64,000 nt of DNA from Cyrtodaria siliqua (lineage: Eukaryota; Mollusca; Bivalvia; Adapedonta; Hiatellidae): NCBI GenBank assembly GCA_037043455.1, contig JAWPHD010001136.1:248001-312000 (forward strand), read 5' to 3'. Positions 33,885 to 45,864 of the stretch are shown in pieces. The position numbers and the translations under genes are program-made. The first letter of the stretch is position 1. Every line of letters starts with the position of its first letter. The notes under the pieces are model-generated. The model was not told the DNA's origin. It ran no database searches and worked only from the letters and a program-made list of their open reading frames with translations.

Positions 33885-34665
33885 GTCTCGCCTTTTTTGA
33901 AGAAAAAAAAGAGACATAGTTGTCGCTTTTCTGGCATTTAAGGCGACGAGTGGCGTCAACATTCAAGTTTTAGATTTAGGTCACTTTCTCATGAACTGTA
34001 TGCACTAGACCTTTCAAACTTCGATTATAGTTGGAATTCTTAGGTAGTACATCGCAATGTGACTGTATCTTATAGTAGTACATCTCAAAGTGATAGGAAA
34101 TATCGATTTGACCTTCACCCTCCAAGCAAAGGACAGATAACTTCATTTTTTTTTTACATTTAACATTTTCGTTTAGGTCACTTTCTTACTAACTGTATCT
34201 GCTAGAACCTAATGGGTATAGTTGTATAATGGGTTGTACATTGCAATGTGACATAGGAACTGAGGATGTGACCTTCACCCTCCAAGCAAAGGGCAGATAA
34301 CTTAGTAATTCTTATGTTTACGTCACTTTCTCACCAACTGTATGCACTGGATGTTTTAAACTAGTTTATAGTTTAATCTTTGGAAGACAAAAATTCTCTA
34401 TTTGAAATAGTTTTATCTTGGGTAGTGCATCTTTTTGGACACATGGGTTTCATCTATGACCATGACCTAGTTTGGGGTGATTTTTTTTTATTCGTTGTCA
34501 ACGGATGGACTTAAATATCATATACATGTATCAGTAAAACGTAAACTCTAATGTTTTTTTGGGTGGGGGGGTTATTAATAAATTAACAGAATTTCATTTA
34601 AACAACGTTTTAAAGTCACGCCCTGTTTAGGCGGTCGAGACATGAAAATCCACGAGTTTCTTGTT
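33885..34665 (+). mobile_element. relative of the 26765-30565 host element
   Basis: Begins TTGTCTCGCC and ends GGTCGAGACATGAAAATCCA followed by CGAGTTTCTTGTT. The body contains two to three of the ~165 bp units (TAGTACATCGCAATGTGAC, CACCCTCCAAGCAAAGGGCA). It is uninterrupted here, which helps to define the nested copy at 26765. Confidence 0.7.
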
Positions 34666-35270
34666 CTACATATCAATATGGTTTATAATACTTTCTCGGT
34701 CATTTCAATATATCATGCTGTATCCACGTGATGTCAGTGGAGCAAACAATGTCATGCACCAGATGAATTGAAATACTTGATGAAAATAATGCACTAGATC
34801 TAATAACTTTGACTATTTGAGATACATAATTGTAGAACTTTAAGTATTCAAGGTTAATAATAGAGGTAAAACATATCTTTCTTTTCATATGCATACATTC
34901 TATTAACTTGATTTGATAATGTCCTTTCTTTTGACACATGAATCATATGGTAATATATGTTATTAAAAGGTTGCTGCAATAAATGACTACTTTTTTTACT
35001 AAATTTTTAGTATGTTTTTTCCCCAAAAGGTAATATGGGACTCCCCTAATTTCAATTCTGGATCCACCTCGGGATCCCTTTACATATAAACAAACTGCTG
35101 TTTTCTGCCTACCCCACTACAAGCTGCCCCAAATATTCATTTATCAGGCCATACCGGTATATACCGCTTATATATAGATAGGTAACTGTCTGTTAGAGTA
35201 CACATTCTTCTGTTGAAAACCTGATTATCAATAAACAGTAATGAGATTTACTGCAGTGAGATTTACAACA
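34666..35270. other. no gene recognised
   Basis: AT-rich intergenic sequence; the minus-strand frame 34700-34939 has no recognisable motif. Confidence 0.5.
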
Positions 35271-35284
35271 TAGATAAACTAACT

Positions 35285-35500
35285 GACATGCCTTCATTTA
35301 AATGTCTCTCATTGACAGGGAACCATGCCTTCATTCATGTATGCCTTCATTTATGTAACTCATTGACAGGGAACCATGCATTCATGTATCATTGACAGGA
35401 AACCATGCCTTCATTTATGTATTTCATTGACAGGGAACCATCCCTTCATTTATTTATCTCCTTGACAGGAAACCATGCCTTATAGATCTCATTGACAGTA
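35285..35500 (+). repeat. 35 bp minisatellite, small locus (about 6 units)
   Basis: Units of TCATTGACAGGGAACCATGC and CTTCATTTATGTATC. The same minisatellite, much larger, is at 38815-39520. Confidence 0.9.
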
Positions 35501-35695
35501 CTCTAGGTGTAGCACACCCATTGCAACACAAGAAGTGTCGGCCTGGGGTAGTCGCATAATGGCGTCAATAAATAATTCTGATTTCTTTTTGTAAAAAAAG
35601 GCATTTTCACTAAATTAAAGTTCTATTTTTGGTTTATATCACATTGTTGATCTATTTGTTACATTTTTCAAGCATTGCTATGTTAAAATTGTGAT

Positions 35696-36261
35696 TTTTA
35701 GCTCTACTGATCAGAGATCAGCAGAGCTTATGCCGTGGTGCGGTGTCCGTCGTCCGTCCGTCCGCCCGTCTGTCCGTCCGTCTGTCCATCCGTTAACTTT
35801 TTTTTGTAGCGACTACTCCTCTGAAACTACTGAATGGATTTTCATGAAACTTTACAGAAATGTTGCCCATGAAGACTAGTTAATCCTAGCAAAAATTCAT
35901 GTATATGTGAAATCCAAGATGGCCGCCAAATCTAAAAATAGGTTTTTAAAAAACAAGTTTGTAGCGACTACTTCTTGAAAACTCTAAGGGATATTGCTAT
36001 GGGACTTTTTCTAAAATGATCAGCATGACATGATGTTAGTCCTTGTCGAAAATCGTTTTGATTCGACGTTAAACATGGCTGCCAGCGGCCATCTTTGTTT
36101 ACATAGAGTTATATAATGAAAACTTGTAGCGACTACTCCTCTGAAACTACTTGACGGATTTTCATGAAACTTCACAGGAATGTTGCTCTTGATGTCTAAT
36201 TGATCCTAGCAAAATTTCAGGTCGGCCGGAAATTCAAGATGGCCGCCACGGCTAAAATAGA
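35696..36261 (+). mobile_element. AGCTCTACTGATCAG element, copy B (3'-truncated)
   Basis: Starts as copy A and is cut short within a body unit (GCCGCCACGGCTAAAATAGA), where copy C begins. This suggests insertion of C into B, or a junction formed by recombination. Confidence 0.85.
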
Positions 36262-37213
36262 TTTTAAGCTCTACTGATCAGAGATCAGCAGAGCTTATGC
36301 CGTGGTGCGGCGTCCGTCGTCCGTCCGTCCGTCTGTCTGTCCGTAAACTTTTATTTGTAGCGACTTCACAGCTGAAACTACTGGATGGATATTCATGAAA
36401 CTTTACAGAATTGTTGCCCATAAAGTCTAGTTGATCCTAGCAAAAATTCATGTTGATGTGAAATCCAAGATGGCCGCCAAAGCTAAAAATAGAGTTTTAA
36501 AATACAAGTTTGTAGCGACTTCTTCTTGAAAACTATAAGTGATATTGATATGGGACTTTTTCTAAAATGATCAGCATGACATGATGTTGATCCTAGTCAA
36601 AAATCGTTTTGATTCAACGTTAAACATGGCTGCCAGCGGCAATCTTTGTTTACATAGAGTTATATAGTAAAAACTTGTAGCGACAACTTCTCTAAACTAC
36701 TTGGCGGATTGTCATGAAACTTTACAGGAATGTTGCTCTTGATGTCTAATTGATCCTAGCAAAAATTCATGTTGATGTGAAATCCAAGATGGCCGCCAAA
36801 GCTAAAAATAGATTTTTTAAATTCAAGTTTGTAGCGACTACTTCTTGAAAACTATAAGTGATATTGATATGGGACTTTTTCTAAAATGATCAGCATGACA
36901 TGATGTTGGTCCTTGTCGAAAATCGTTTTGATTTGAAGTTAAACATGGCTGCCAGCGGCCATCTTTGTTTACATAGAGTTATATAATGAAAACTTGTAGC
37001 GACTACTCCTCTGAAACTACTTGACGGATTTTCATGAAACTTCACAGGAATATTGCTCTTGATGTCTTATTGATCCTAGCAAAATTTCAGGTCGGCCGGA
37101 AATTCAAGATGGCCGCCACTGCTAAAAATAGATTTTCAAAAAACAAGTTTGTAGCGACTTCTTCCTGAAAACAAAATCAATCAGTAGAGCTTCAAGGTCA
37201 TTGACCTCTTGTT
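36262..37213 (+). mobile_element. AGCTCTACTGATCAG element, copy C (0.95 kb)
   Basis: Complete ends (AGCTCTACTGATCAG and TCAGTAGAGCTTCAAGGTCA TTGACCTCTTG) but fewer internal ~310 bp units than copies A and D. Length variation is through unit number. Confidence 0.85.
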
Positions 37214-37499
37214 TAATTTATTTTGCTTATATGGAAATGAGTGTATGAATACAATATTATGGCATCTCAGTGTTTATGTTTTTAAAGGGACCATTCATTC
37301 ATGAGACAAGTTCTTTCTTAGAAGATACATGACCCCCATTTTTCTGTGGATTTTTTGGCAGCATATGTGTCATTTGTGATGAGAATGTAAGTTATTCATT
37401 TTTAATTTGGGCCCAGATATGAATGACAACATGGCATTTAAATTTTAATTCACACACAACTCAATGCAACAATCAATGGGTGTGCAGTGCTCAAAGAAA

Positions 37500-37620
37500 A
37501 TTATTTTAAGAGACAGGCCCAGGGCTTGTTGCTTCTAAAAATGGACAGGCCCCGATTTGAAATGGACAGGCCCTGATTTGAAATGGACAGGCCCTGATTT
37601 AAAATGGAAAGGTCCAATAT
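37500..37620. repeat. short tandem repeat GGACAGGCCCTGATTTGAAAT
   Basis: Three to four 25 bp units (ATGGACAGGCCCTGATTTGA) at about 37540-37615. Confidence 0.8.
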
Positions 37621-37867
37621 TTCACTTTTATAGCACACATTAATTTTGTTACGTATGTATTAATCAAGCTCAGAACCTCCTCTGACTATATTTTTCTTTT
37701 TGCTACCACTTTATGCTCCCTGGTCAGCGGACTTATTTACCATTTCGTTTAAAATATGTTAGAATAGAATATTACATAGTAATTTATAACTAATGCAAAG
37801 GAGAGTACTAGCACTTTTGCAGAACGATAATAATCAGAGCCGACTTGGTGAAACTGGAGATAAACTT

Positions 37868-38460
37868 GGAGCCAAATTTTTAATCAGGTTTTATGAGACT
37901 ATCAGAGCCTCCTCTGGCTATATTTTTTCTTTTTGTCACCACTTTCTCCAAGTAAAGAATTAGGAGCCTAGACTAGAATTCATTTAAAAGTAGGATTCCA
38001 GGAACTCCTTACACCTTAAATAATGAATAGAAATATACTTTATATCTGTATTTATACATATACATGCAGTATATATATTTTTCTTTCCACCAACATGTAT
38101 TTGTAAAGGACAGTTTTTCTTATTTGATTATTTAAAATAAAAAAAATAAAAAAATCCGAAATTATGTACCATCCGAACTACTATGACACCGCACTTTTAC
38201 GGCCCGAACATTTCACAAACATTCAATCGAAATACCATCAATGACGAATTTTGTTCATGCATTAGTGTGTTTTTAATGACAAAAACGGTATTTCTTAACA
38301 CAAAGGAAAGAAACCACAACCCTAATAGCAGAATAATGAGTTTTATGTCAACAATTGTCGACCTCAAAGTTGTGACAAACTGCCGACACGAAGCCAGGCA
38401 AAATATCTTATTGTTTCAATGTGTGTATAACACATTTTAATTACTTTATTGCAAGTGTTT
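37868..38460 (-). repeat. inverted copy of the 16.07-16.66 kb repeat
   Basis: Read on the minus strand it follows 16070-16655 block for block, including GGGCCGTAAAAGTGCGGTGT and AGGAGTTCCTGGAATCCTAC. The small ORF 38183-38440 is a by-product. Confidence 0.85.
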
Positions 38461-38644
38461 TCACAGTTCACAATACACATGGGAGTATTTTGGTTTTGAG
38501 GAACTTGAGCTTGAGATCCAGTAAAACTGATTTTTTTGGGGGGATTTTTTTTTTTTTTTTTTGTAGACAGGCCCGACGGGCTCCTCGTCTGCAAAATGAG
38601 ACAGGCCCGGAATGGATTTCGAGGAGCCCCGGGCGTCGGGCTAT

Positions 38645-38805
38645 CCTATTTCTTGAGCACTGGTGTGTTACACCTCTACCCAGGAATAAATGGGTGGTCT
38701 GCCTCCACCACAAATAAATGGGTGGTCTGCCTCCACCAAAAAAATTGAGCATCATACATCTAAAATGTGCTAAAAAGATGTTAAACAGCAAACAAACAAG
38801 CAAGG
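38645..38805 (+). mobile_element. SINE-like element, copy 2
   Basis: TTACACCTCTACCCAGGAAT, TGGGTGGTCTGCCTCCACCA (duplicated), GAGCATCATACATCTAAAAT, GTGCTAAAAAGATGTTAAAC, AGCAAACAAACAAG. Same family as 11130 and 48655. Confidence 0.7.
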
Positions 38806-38814
38806 ACTTAAAAG

Positions 38815-39520
38815 GAACCATCCCTTATGTATCTCATTGGCAGGGAACCATGCCTTCATTTATGTATCTGATTGACAGAGAACCACACCTTCATTTATGT
38901 CTCTCATTGACAGGGAACCATGCCTTCATTAATGTTGCTCATTGACAGGGAACCATGGCATGCTTTCATTTATGAATCTCATTGACTTGAAAAGAACCAT
39001 CCCTTTGTTTGTCTCATTGACAGGGAACCATGCCTTCATTAATGTTGCTCATTGACAGGGAACCATGCCTTCATTTATGAATCTCATTGACTTGAAAGAA
39101 ACCATGCCTTCATTTATATATCTCATTGACAGGGAACCATGCCTTCATTAATGTCGCTCATTGACAGGGAACCATGCCTTCATTTATGAATCTCATTGAC
39201 TTGAAAGGAACCATCCCTTCATTTATATGTCTCATTGACAGGGAACCATGCTTTCATTAATGTTGTTCATAGGGAACCATGCCTTCATTTATGAATCTCA
39301 TTGACTTGAAAGGGACCATCCCTTCATGTCTCATTGACAGGGAACCATGCCTTGATTTATAAATCTCATTGACTTGAGAGGAACCATCCCTTCATTTATA
39401 TGTTTCATTGACAGGGAACCTTGCCTTCATTTACGAATATTGTTGACTTGAACAAAACCATTCCTTCAGTTATGTATCTCATCAACAGAGAACCATGCCT
39501 TTATTTATAAATCTCATATT
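38815..39520 (+). repeat. 35 bp minisatellite, large locus, with a three-unit higher-order repeat
   Basis: About 20 units. Three variants alternate: TTCATTAATGTTGCTC, TTCATTTATGAATCTC, and ATTGACTTGAAAGGAACCAT with TTCATTTATATGTCTC. The trimer of about 105 bp recurs at least three to four times between about 38900 and 39420. It is the same monomer as 35285-35500. Confidence 0.9.
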
Positions 39521-39567
39521 GTGTTAGAAGTACCTTTATTTATGTATCAGCTGCTTTAGCACCTTTA

Positions 39568-39811
39568 GGCCACACTTAAAAATGTTAATGTTTGCCCTTT
39601 CCCAGCCGACTCGAAAAAAAAGGGCCCTATACCCAATTATTTTTTTCTCATTTTTTTTTTAATTGCAGGTCGCATCAAGATGCCACTAATAATAAAAGTA
39701 TGTTTTTGTTACAGAAAAATAAATAAAACAAAAAAAATGTGCCTACCTACCGACCCAAAATTTGAAATTAGTGTCGGGAAAGGGCAAACATAAATATTTT
39801 TAAGGGTGGCC
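39568..39811. mobile_element. PIF/Harbinger-like MITE (TTA flanks), 244 bp
   Basis: TTA at 39565-39567 and 39812-39814; ends GGCCACACTTAAAAATG / ATTTTTAAGGGTGGCC; subterminal TTTGCCCTTTCCC and GGGAAAGGGCAAA are inverted. Closely related to 50920-51119. Confidence 0.85.
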
Positions 39812-40039
39812 TTAAAGTCGCTTTTTCCTCCGTGACTTCGCTTTTTTTTTAGCCGACGGCGAAGTTTAAGTCGCCTTCAGATTGATCACTTCGCTTTTTT
39901 CCCGCCCTCAAGCGAAGTGTAACCAGTCCTTTAATTGACCTGTTGTTTATGTCTCAGGACAGGCGTTGACATCGCTGGGAAGGGATTATGCTAATTGCTT
40001 TGATCGATCACAGCAGAAACCCCGCGGGCCGCAGCATAC

Positions 40040-40450
40040 GTTCCTACAGATATGATATCCCCTGAGGCAATTTTCGCACCTCGCCATTGTTTGTTTACAA
40101 ATTAGACTGTACAGGGAATACACACGCCTTATCCAATGAAATTGCGTATAGCTAAACAATTGACCAATCATAGGTTCCGTTAAAGTTAGACAAGTGCGTG
40201 TTGAAAACGTGATCAAAACACGAAGATAATTGACCTGAGGTGATTAAATGATACCACCGAATAATGATTAGAGTTGCGTTTTCTTAATTGTTTGATAAAA
40301 CAGACCTTTTGGCATTCCAAACAAATTAATGCATGAAAAAAAGTTAATAATAGATGACATTTCTACTGAATTTTCGGCAATATTTTACTTCCGGAAAAGT
40401 GTGGTGTCATAGTAGTTCGGACAGGTACATAATTTCGGATGGAAGAAAAA
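40040..40450 (+). repeat. diverged third copy of the 16 kb repeat
   Basis: Shares AATTAATGCATGAAAAAAAGTT, GTGTGGTGTCATAGTA and ACATAATTTCGGAT with about 16230-16350, but is otherwise diverged. Confidence 0.55.
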
Positions 40451-40969
40451 CTTTTTTTATTAGATATAACTGAATCAGTTTAACATCAACATTGTTTTTA
40501 GCTAATACAAACACATGAATTGGTCTTATAGGTCTTAGTGAGGAATAAGCCTTTTAGGAAGAAGTTTGAGAATCCTTATTCACACCCTCCATAGAACTCC
40601 ATACAAATTGCTAGAAAGATGAATAAATAAAGATACATGCAATATATTTATATTAATTCTTCTATCAATCCTTTCTTCTATAGTTACAGTATATATGTGT
40701 AAAGAGTGCATCTGAGTGTGAATAAAATTAATAAACACATTTAATTTGAAAACAGCTAGCATGCTTTATTTGCATTTAGCTATAACTTAAATAATCAAAA
40801 TGTTATAACTAATAGGGTGTATACATGTATATCAATTAATAATTAACAATAACCGATTGTGCGCTTAATTTAAAAGATCGTGTCTCCCTCACTTCTCCCT
40901 ATTTTTTGGTCACTTCTCTATATTTTCTTTGGAGGGAAAAGTCCAGGCCTAGTTTGAACCCTGGTTAAA

Positions 40970-41150
40970 GAATTATGTTTATTAATAGAGCTTTGTCATG
41001 AATCCAGGAAGGGAATAAATATCTCATCAAGATTTTTGAAAGGCACACACAGATAATTATTGAATTATGTTTATTAATAGAGATTTGTCATGAATCCAGG
41101 AAGGGAATAAATATCTTGTCAAGATTTTTTGAGAGGCACACACAGACCAT
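40970..41150. repeat. 93 bp tandem duplication
   Basis: AATTATGTTTATTAATAGAG, TTTGTCATGAATCCAGGAAG and GGGAATAAATATCT occur twice, at about 40972 and 41064, with few differences. Confidence 0.9.
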
Positions 41151-41281
41151 TCATTCCAATAATTATTGAATTAACCCAGATTTTATGAGGTATATAAACT
41201 AAACCACAAACTGGGCACCTAATGACACTTAACTTTCCAAAATTGGTAATTGATTAAAAAAAACGACTGCATTAATACTTA

Positions 41282-42533
41282 GGCCAAATAAAAAAAAATA
41301 CCTGTGTTTCCGGTGGCCTGACCGACCCTATTTTTAAGGTGCCCACCCTAAAACATATTATGCAAATATGAAGGGGAAAAAAGAGAGAAAAAAAAAGAAA
41401 AGTAAATTCAATTTGTTCTGAACAATGATTTATCAAATAGCTTAGGCCATAAAAAATTAATTACCTGGTTCTCAGGCCCACCCGCATGTCTTTTTTTGGT
41501 GCCGCATTGCCGATTTTATCTCAGAAGTAATAAAATAAAAATTGGAAATGCGCTACCAAAATTTCGAAAAAAAAGTTCCGCATCCAAGTTCGTTTCGGTT
41601 TTTACATGCAACTACCTCAGGGGAATCCCCTTGTGGGTAGACTGGTGCGCGGCTGACTATCTGCCGCTCTGCTCGCTAGTTGTGAGTGTTGCAGTCATAG
41701 GGGTACCAATCTAGGAGAGTCAGATGCTCACAACAACATGCAATAATGGCGATTGAAGTTCATGCGTGATCTAATACAAATATACGGACTTATTGTGATT
41801 GAAAGAAGCATAAGTCGGGAAGACATGATAAGGTAATGATCGACAATAGAGATGAGCTGATCCAACTGGTTATTGCACATGTATTTCGAGATATTTTGCA
41901 TCAATACATGTACTGGAATTAAAAGTTTGGATGAAAAAAAAATCGCCCGCGTGTCTGTTGACCACTCTAAAATTGTAAAAAAAAATGCGCCAGCCCGCAT
42001 CTCTTCTCAGAAAAAGTGGCCTGAGAACCAGGTAATTAATTTTTTGTGGCCTTACATCCTGAAAGTGAAACATAACACCATTCTATATTTTCTGTAATCC
42101 ACTGGGCACTGGTGGTATATGCAAATTATTACCAAATTACACAGCAAAAGTGGAAAATATTTGGTAAGCCATATAATTTGCCTGGAATGTCATATGATAC
42201 ATTCATAATGTTTTTCTTTCAGGTAAACAATGCAATGCTAATTAACTATTAAACTAATTAGTAAAATGCATGTTAAACAAAGCTCTTCTTGTTTAAATTG
42301 TCCTGTTATTTGTAACACTGGAATGCGTAATTAAAACTCGGTCAGCCTTTTATCGAGGTAAAGTGCAACATCACAGAGAAACTTCCAGTTGTATCATCAA
42401 CTTGTATGGGGTTTATGAGATAAATAGAATCTCAAAATATCTTGCTCAATTTTTTTTTTTTAAAAAGCCTACCGACCTACCCTATTTTTGAGCATGCAAT
42501 AGGAAACACACCTATTTAAAAAACAAATTGGCC
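41282..42533. mobile_element. PIF/Harbinger-like element with a nested relative
   Basis: TTA at 41279-41281 and 42534-42536. Left end GGCCAAATAAAAAAAAATAC CTGTGTTTCC. Right end is its imperfect inverse (GGAAACACACCTATTT...AAATTGGCC). Subterminal ACCGACCCTATTTTT and CTACCCTATTTTTG are characteristic of the family. It is enlarged by the nested element 41445-42051. Confidence 0.8.
41445..42051. mobile_element. nested PIF/Harbinger-like element
   Basis: TTA at 41442-41444 and 42052-42054. Inverted ends GGCCATAAAAAATTAATTAC / GTAATTAATTTTTTGTGGCC, continuing CTGGTTCTCAGGCC versus GGCCTGAGAACCAG, about 38 bp of TIR. Frames inside (41496-41714, 41728-42000) show no transposase motif. Confidence 0.85.
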
Positions 42534-42814
42534 TTACACCGGTTTGTTTGCTGATCTTATAATATAGACACAGTTCAATCCTCACTACATACACATTGGT
42601 TAACGCAGAGTGATTTCAGGTTCCCCTCTAGTGACACTTCTTGTACTGGTTACTTGTTCTTACTGCAACCTAATGTCTGTCCGTATGTATTGAATAAAAA
42701 CATATCTATTTATCCTGTGCCACTGTTTACCTATGAACACTTCAGACTTCATGATAATTATAATTACTTATCCTGTAGACCTATGTGGTGTCACTGTATT
42801 TTCTGTAAAGCACA

Positions 42815-43110
42815 ATATGCTGGAAAGAAATTGCTGTAGAATCTGCCTCGCATGTGAGAGGCTGTGGGTTCAGTCCCTGGATGGGCCGCACCAAAGTCTT
42901 TATCAAATGGTTACTATAAAGTAGCTCCCTTGCTTGACGTTAAAATTTAAAAGGTAGTGTTTGGACTGGTAGGCCCAAGTGTCAGTTTCATGTGTGTCTA
43001 CGGCGTGGTATCCCGGTGTGGTTGCACTATGAAGTTGAACATTGTGCCCACTCCTAAAGTAGATACTGTCGGGATATGACTTAAAGATTGTTTAAAACAA
43101 CATTAAATTC
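42815..43110 (+). mobile_element. tRNA-derived SINE
   Basis: A tRNA-like head (CTGCCTCGCATGTGAGAGGC then GTGGGTTCAGTCCC, a good B box) is followed by a non-tRNA body (CGGCGTGGTATCCCGGTGTG, GGTTGCACTATGAAGTTGAA). The tail is GATTGTTTAAAACAACATTAAAT. The A-box region upstream is degenerate. Overlapping small ORFs are artefacts. Confidence 0.7.
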
Positions 43111-43234
43111 CATGCCTTGTGTTAGGGGGCTGTTTTAATTGATAGCGTGATGAACTGAAATGTTCGTTGATATGGGTTCATGCCTCACCAGTGCCACTGA
43201 GTTAGGGTATGTTCTTGGGCAAGTACTTCCCTCC

Positions 43235-43620
43235 CTTAGCCTTATCTGTTCCTAACCGCTTGTTGGATTTTGACAGAAGTTGGCAGGAAGCATTGGTATG
43301 ATGCCTAGTTGTGCATATCATGTTTGTGTTCCGGTTCGTTGATTTTTGACGGAGTTACAGCCCTTTTAGGTTTAAATTTGTCGCGGCAACTCCTCCTAAA
43401 CCGCTTGTTGGATTTTGATGAAACTTGGCAGGAAGCATCGGTATCATATCTAGTTGTGCATATCCCTTGTGCGTTTCAGTTCAATAATTTGTGACAAGTT
43501 ATGGCCCTTTGACATTTTAACTTTAAATTTGTTGTCACTGCTACTCTTCCTAATCCCAATGTTGGATTGAAATTAATATGTTCCTACCAGAACAAGGTCA
43601 GTATGAATGACCTTGACCTA
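43235..43620 (+). repeat. three ~160 bp imperfect tandem units
   Basis: CTAAACCGCTTGTTGGATTT, TGAAACTTGGCAGGAAGCAT, CTAGTTGTGCATATC and TTTTAACTTTAAATTTGT recur at about 43250, 43395 and 43555. The phrasing (CATGAAACTT-like, followed by a species of GTTATGGCCC) resembles the body of other long repeats here. Confidence 0.7.
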
Positions 43621-44649
43621 CTTTTTGGACTTAATTTACACTGAAGTTTAATTCTATATGAATGACAGTGCTACAGTGGTGCATTCGTGTCCCATGGATA
43701 CATTTTCTATTTTTACTAATGCTTTTGTCTTTTCATGAAACACTTTTCCACATTTCCTTTAATGTTATTCACAAATGTTCCCTATCCACTTCCAAACATA
43801 TCTTAACAAGGTTGCACCCTATCCACTATCAAACTTATTTTAATTAGGTTGTCTCTTTTTCCCAAAAAAAACTCTAGTTCATACCCATTGTTGCCAAAGT
43901 AAATATTGTGCCCTACACCTTGTATAATCAGATGGAGCACCTATGAAGCATTGTCTAGTCACCCATTATAACCATTCAGATGGTGTGAAAATAAAATTAA
44001 CACTCAGAAAATGACATGGGTCAATTTGATTTTGTTTGAAGTGTGGTTGCCCCAGGGAGTTAGTTTTAAGTATATGTATTCCTGTATGGCCATTTTTTGG
44101 TGACTACAGCACAATCAGAAGGTGTCATCAGGTTATTAAGGGCAACCTTGAAGATAATGGCATAGTCATATGTACCCGTATATAATATTATATCAGCGGT
44201 GGAAAACTCCTGGATGGGTACCTGCTGATATATGTAAAGATTTGAAGTGTTCAATATTGACATGATTGCATTGTACTATATATTCACCGTCTTCAATATT
44301 TCGATTTTCACCTATACATGAATTTAAATACCGGTATGCTAAAAATGTACAATGACAAGAAGTAAGATATTGCAGGCAGGCAAACTGAGAATAAAGTTTA
44401 AGCTTGGTGTAAATGATGCGTGCATTGTCGGTTATTTTGAGCCTCCCCAGAGAGAGGGAAAGGATACATACCAGTACATGTAGGAATCTAGAAATCCTGC
44501 CATACTCTTATAGTTCTTTAATATGCTTGGAGGATAAGACTCCAATACACGGGCCCACCCGGTTTATGTCTTTATCCGATGGACAAGGCTAGGGAAAGTA
44601 TCCTGCTTGATAATACATTTATAGAACTAGTGTATAATTTGTGTGGCGT

Positions 44650-45120
44650 TTTTATGACCCCACCACCGAATGTCCGTCCGTCTGTCCGAGCATTCATCCG
44701 TCCTTCCCAAAATGTTTGTGCATCTATCGCCTCCAAAAGTTTTCGACTGATTGTTTCGTAACTTTACAGGATGCTTACCGATGATGTCAAGATGTGGATA
44801 TCAATTCAGCATCAAAATTGACCTTGTATTACAAGAGTTTTACTTAAAATTTTATGTTTTCCTCGGATTGTTTTTCGGTGGTGGCATCCATGTCTCATGG
44901 ACATATTTCTTGTTTTTATGCCCCGAAGTGAGGCATATAGTAGTCAGTACAATCGTGTCCGGTCAATAACTCTGACATTCCTGGACGGACTTTCAAATAA
45001 CTTGGCACAAGTGCTCACCACAACAAGACGACGTGTCGCGCGCAAAATCCAGGGTCCGTGGCTCCACGGTCAAGGTCACACTTAGAGGTCAAAGGTCAAA
45101 ACCACTTTGGGGGGCATTTC
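44650..45120 (+). repeat. repeat cluster with GTCCGTCCGTCTGTCC and one AAGGTCA satellite unit
   Basis: 44645-44900 resembles the start of the GTCCGTCC-type elements (ATGACCCCACCACCGAATGT). 44930-45120 starts ATGCCCCGAAGTGAGGCATA and contains one full satellite unit ending AGAGGTCAAAGGTCAAA. The ends (GAAGTGAGGCAT, TTTGGGGGGCATTTCTC) suggest that the satellite unit is the core of an interspersed element. Confidence 0.75.
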
Positions 45121-45864
45121 TCACTTAACAGTGACATTAATTTTATTGTCATTTTATTCTTTCCAGACTATTTTTAATTAAATTTCAGATCGAGGTATTC
45201 TTTAAAGATAATTGCTTCAGTTATCAACCATTGGCCTTAGTGTTTCTTGAAGTTATATGTTTATAACTCTTTCTCCCTTCTGATAAGATAATGGTCATGA
45301 TAAGATAATGGTCGTGATGGGAGATATGGGAGATATCGATGACTGCATCTTTCTTGTTTCTGTTTGATATAAGTATTCTAAATTGTCATATTTACATATA
45401 CAGAATACTCTGTTATTTCTTCTTATATTAATAAATATGTAATTATTTTAAAATTAGCGGAGACACTGTTATTGGCATGATTTCAAAATGTCCATTTGGG
45501 TCAATCCGGGTGTATCGCTCTTCCCATATGTTAAGTACCTGACCTCACTGGAATAATCATGCATGATGAAAGGGATTATCATGACAATGTATGTCAAGTG
45601 TATTTATCAGTGAGGCAACACAGGAATTTATCTTACACTATCTGCGATATATATAGTGATGAACAGGCATGTTTTGTGCGGGGGTCGGCGCCCAGTATGC
45701 CCATTCCGGTGTTGTAGAGGTTATAAATGATGGTCAGTTAAGCGCACTATATCATGATCTATTTGGTTTAATTTACACCATCCATGTAACATATACTTGC
45801 CAACAGGGGTCCTGATAATGAATATATGTCAGGGTTGCTTTCATACTACATTGATGTGTTTCAT
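45121..45864. other. no gene recognised
   Basis: AT-rich intergenic DNA with a 20 bp duplication TGATAAGATAATGGTC at about 45282-45312. Confidence 0.5.

Noticed and set aside
41496..41714. 72-codon frame in the nested Harbinger-like element as a transposase
   Set aside because: No DDE or Myb-type motif visible, and the element is only 607 bp; treated as non-coding.
44897..45085. 62-codon frame across the dispersed satellite unit
   Set aside because: It reads through an interspersed repeat in the same way as frames in the 17 kb array.
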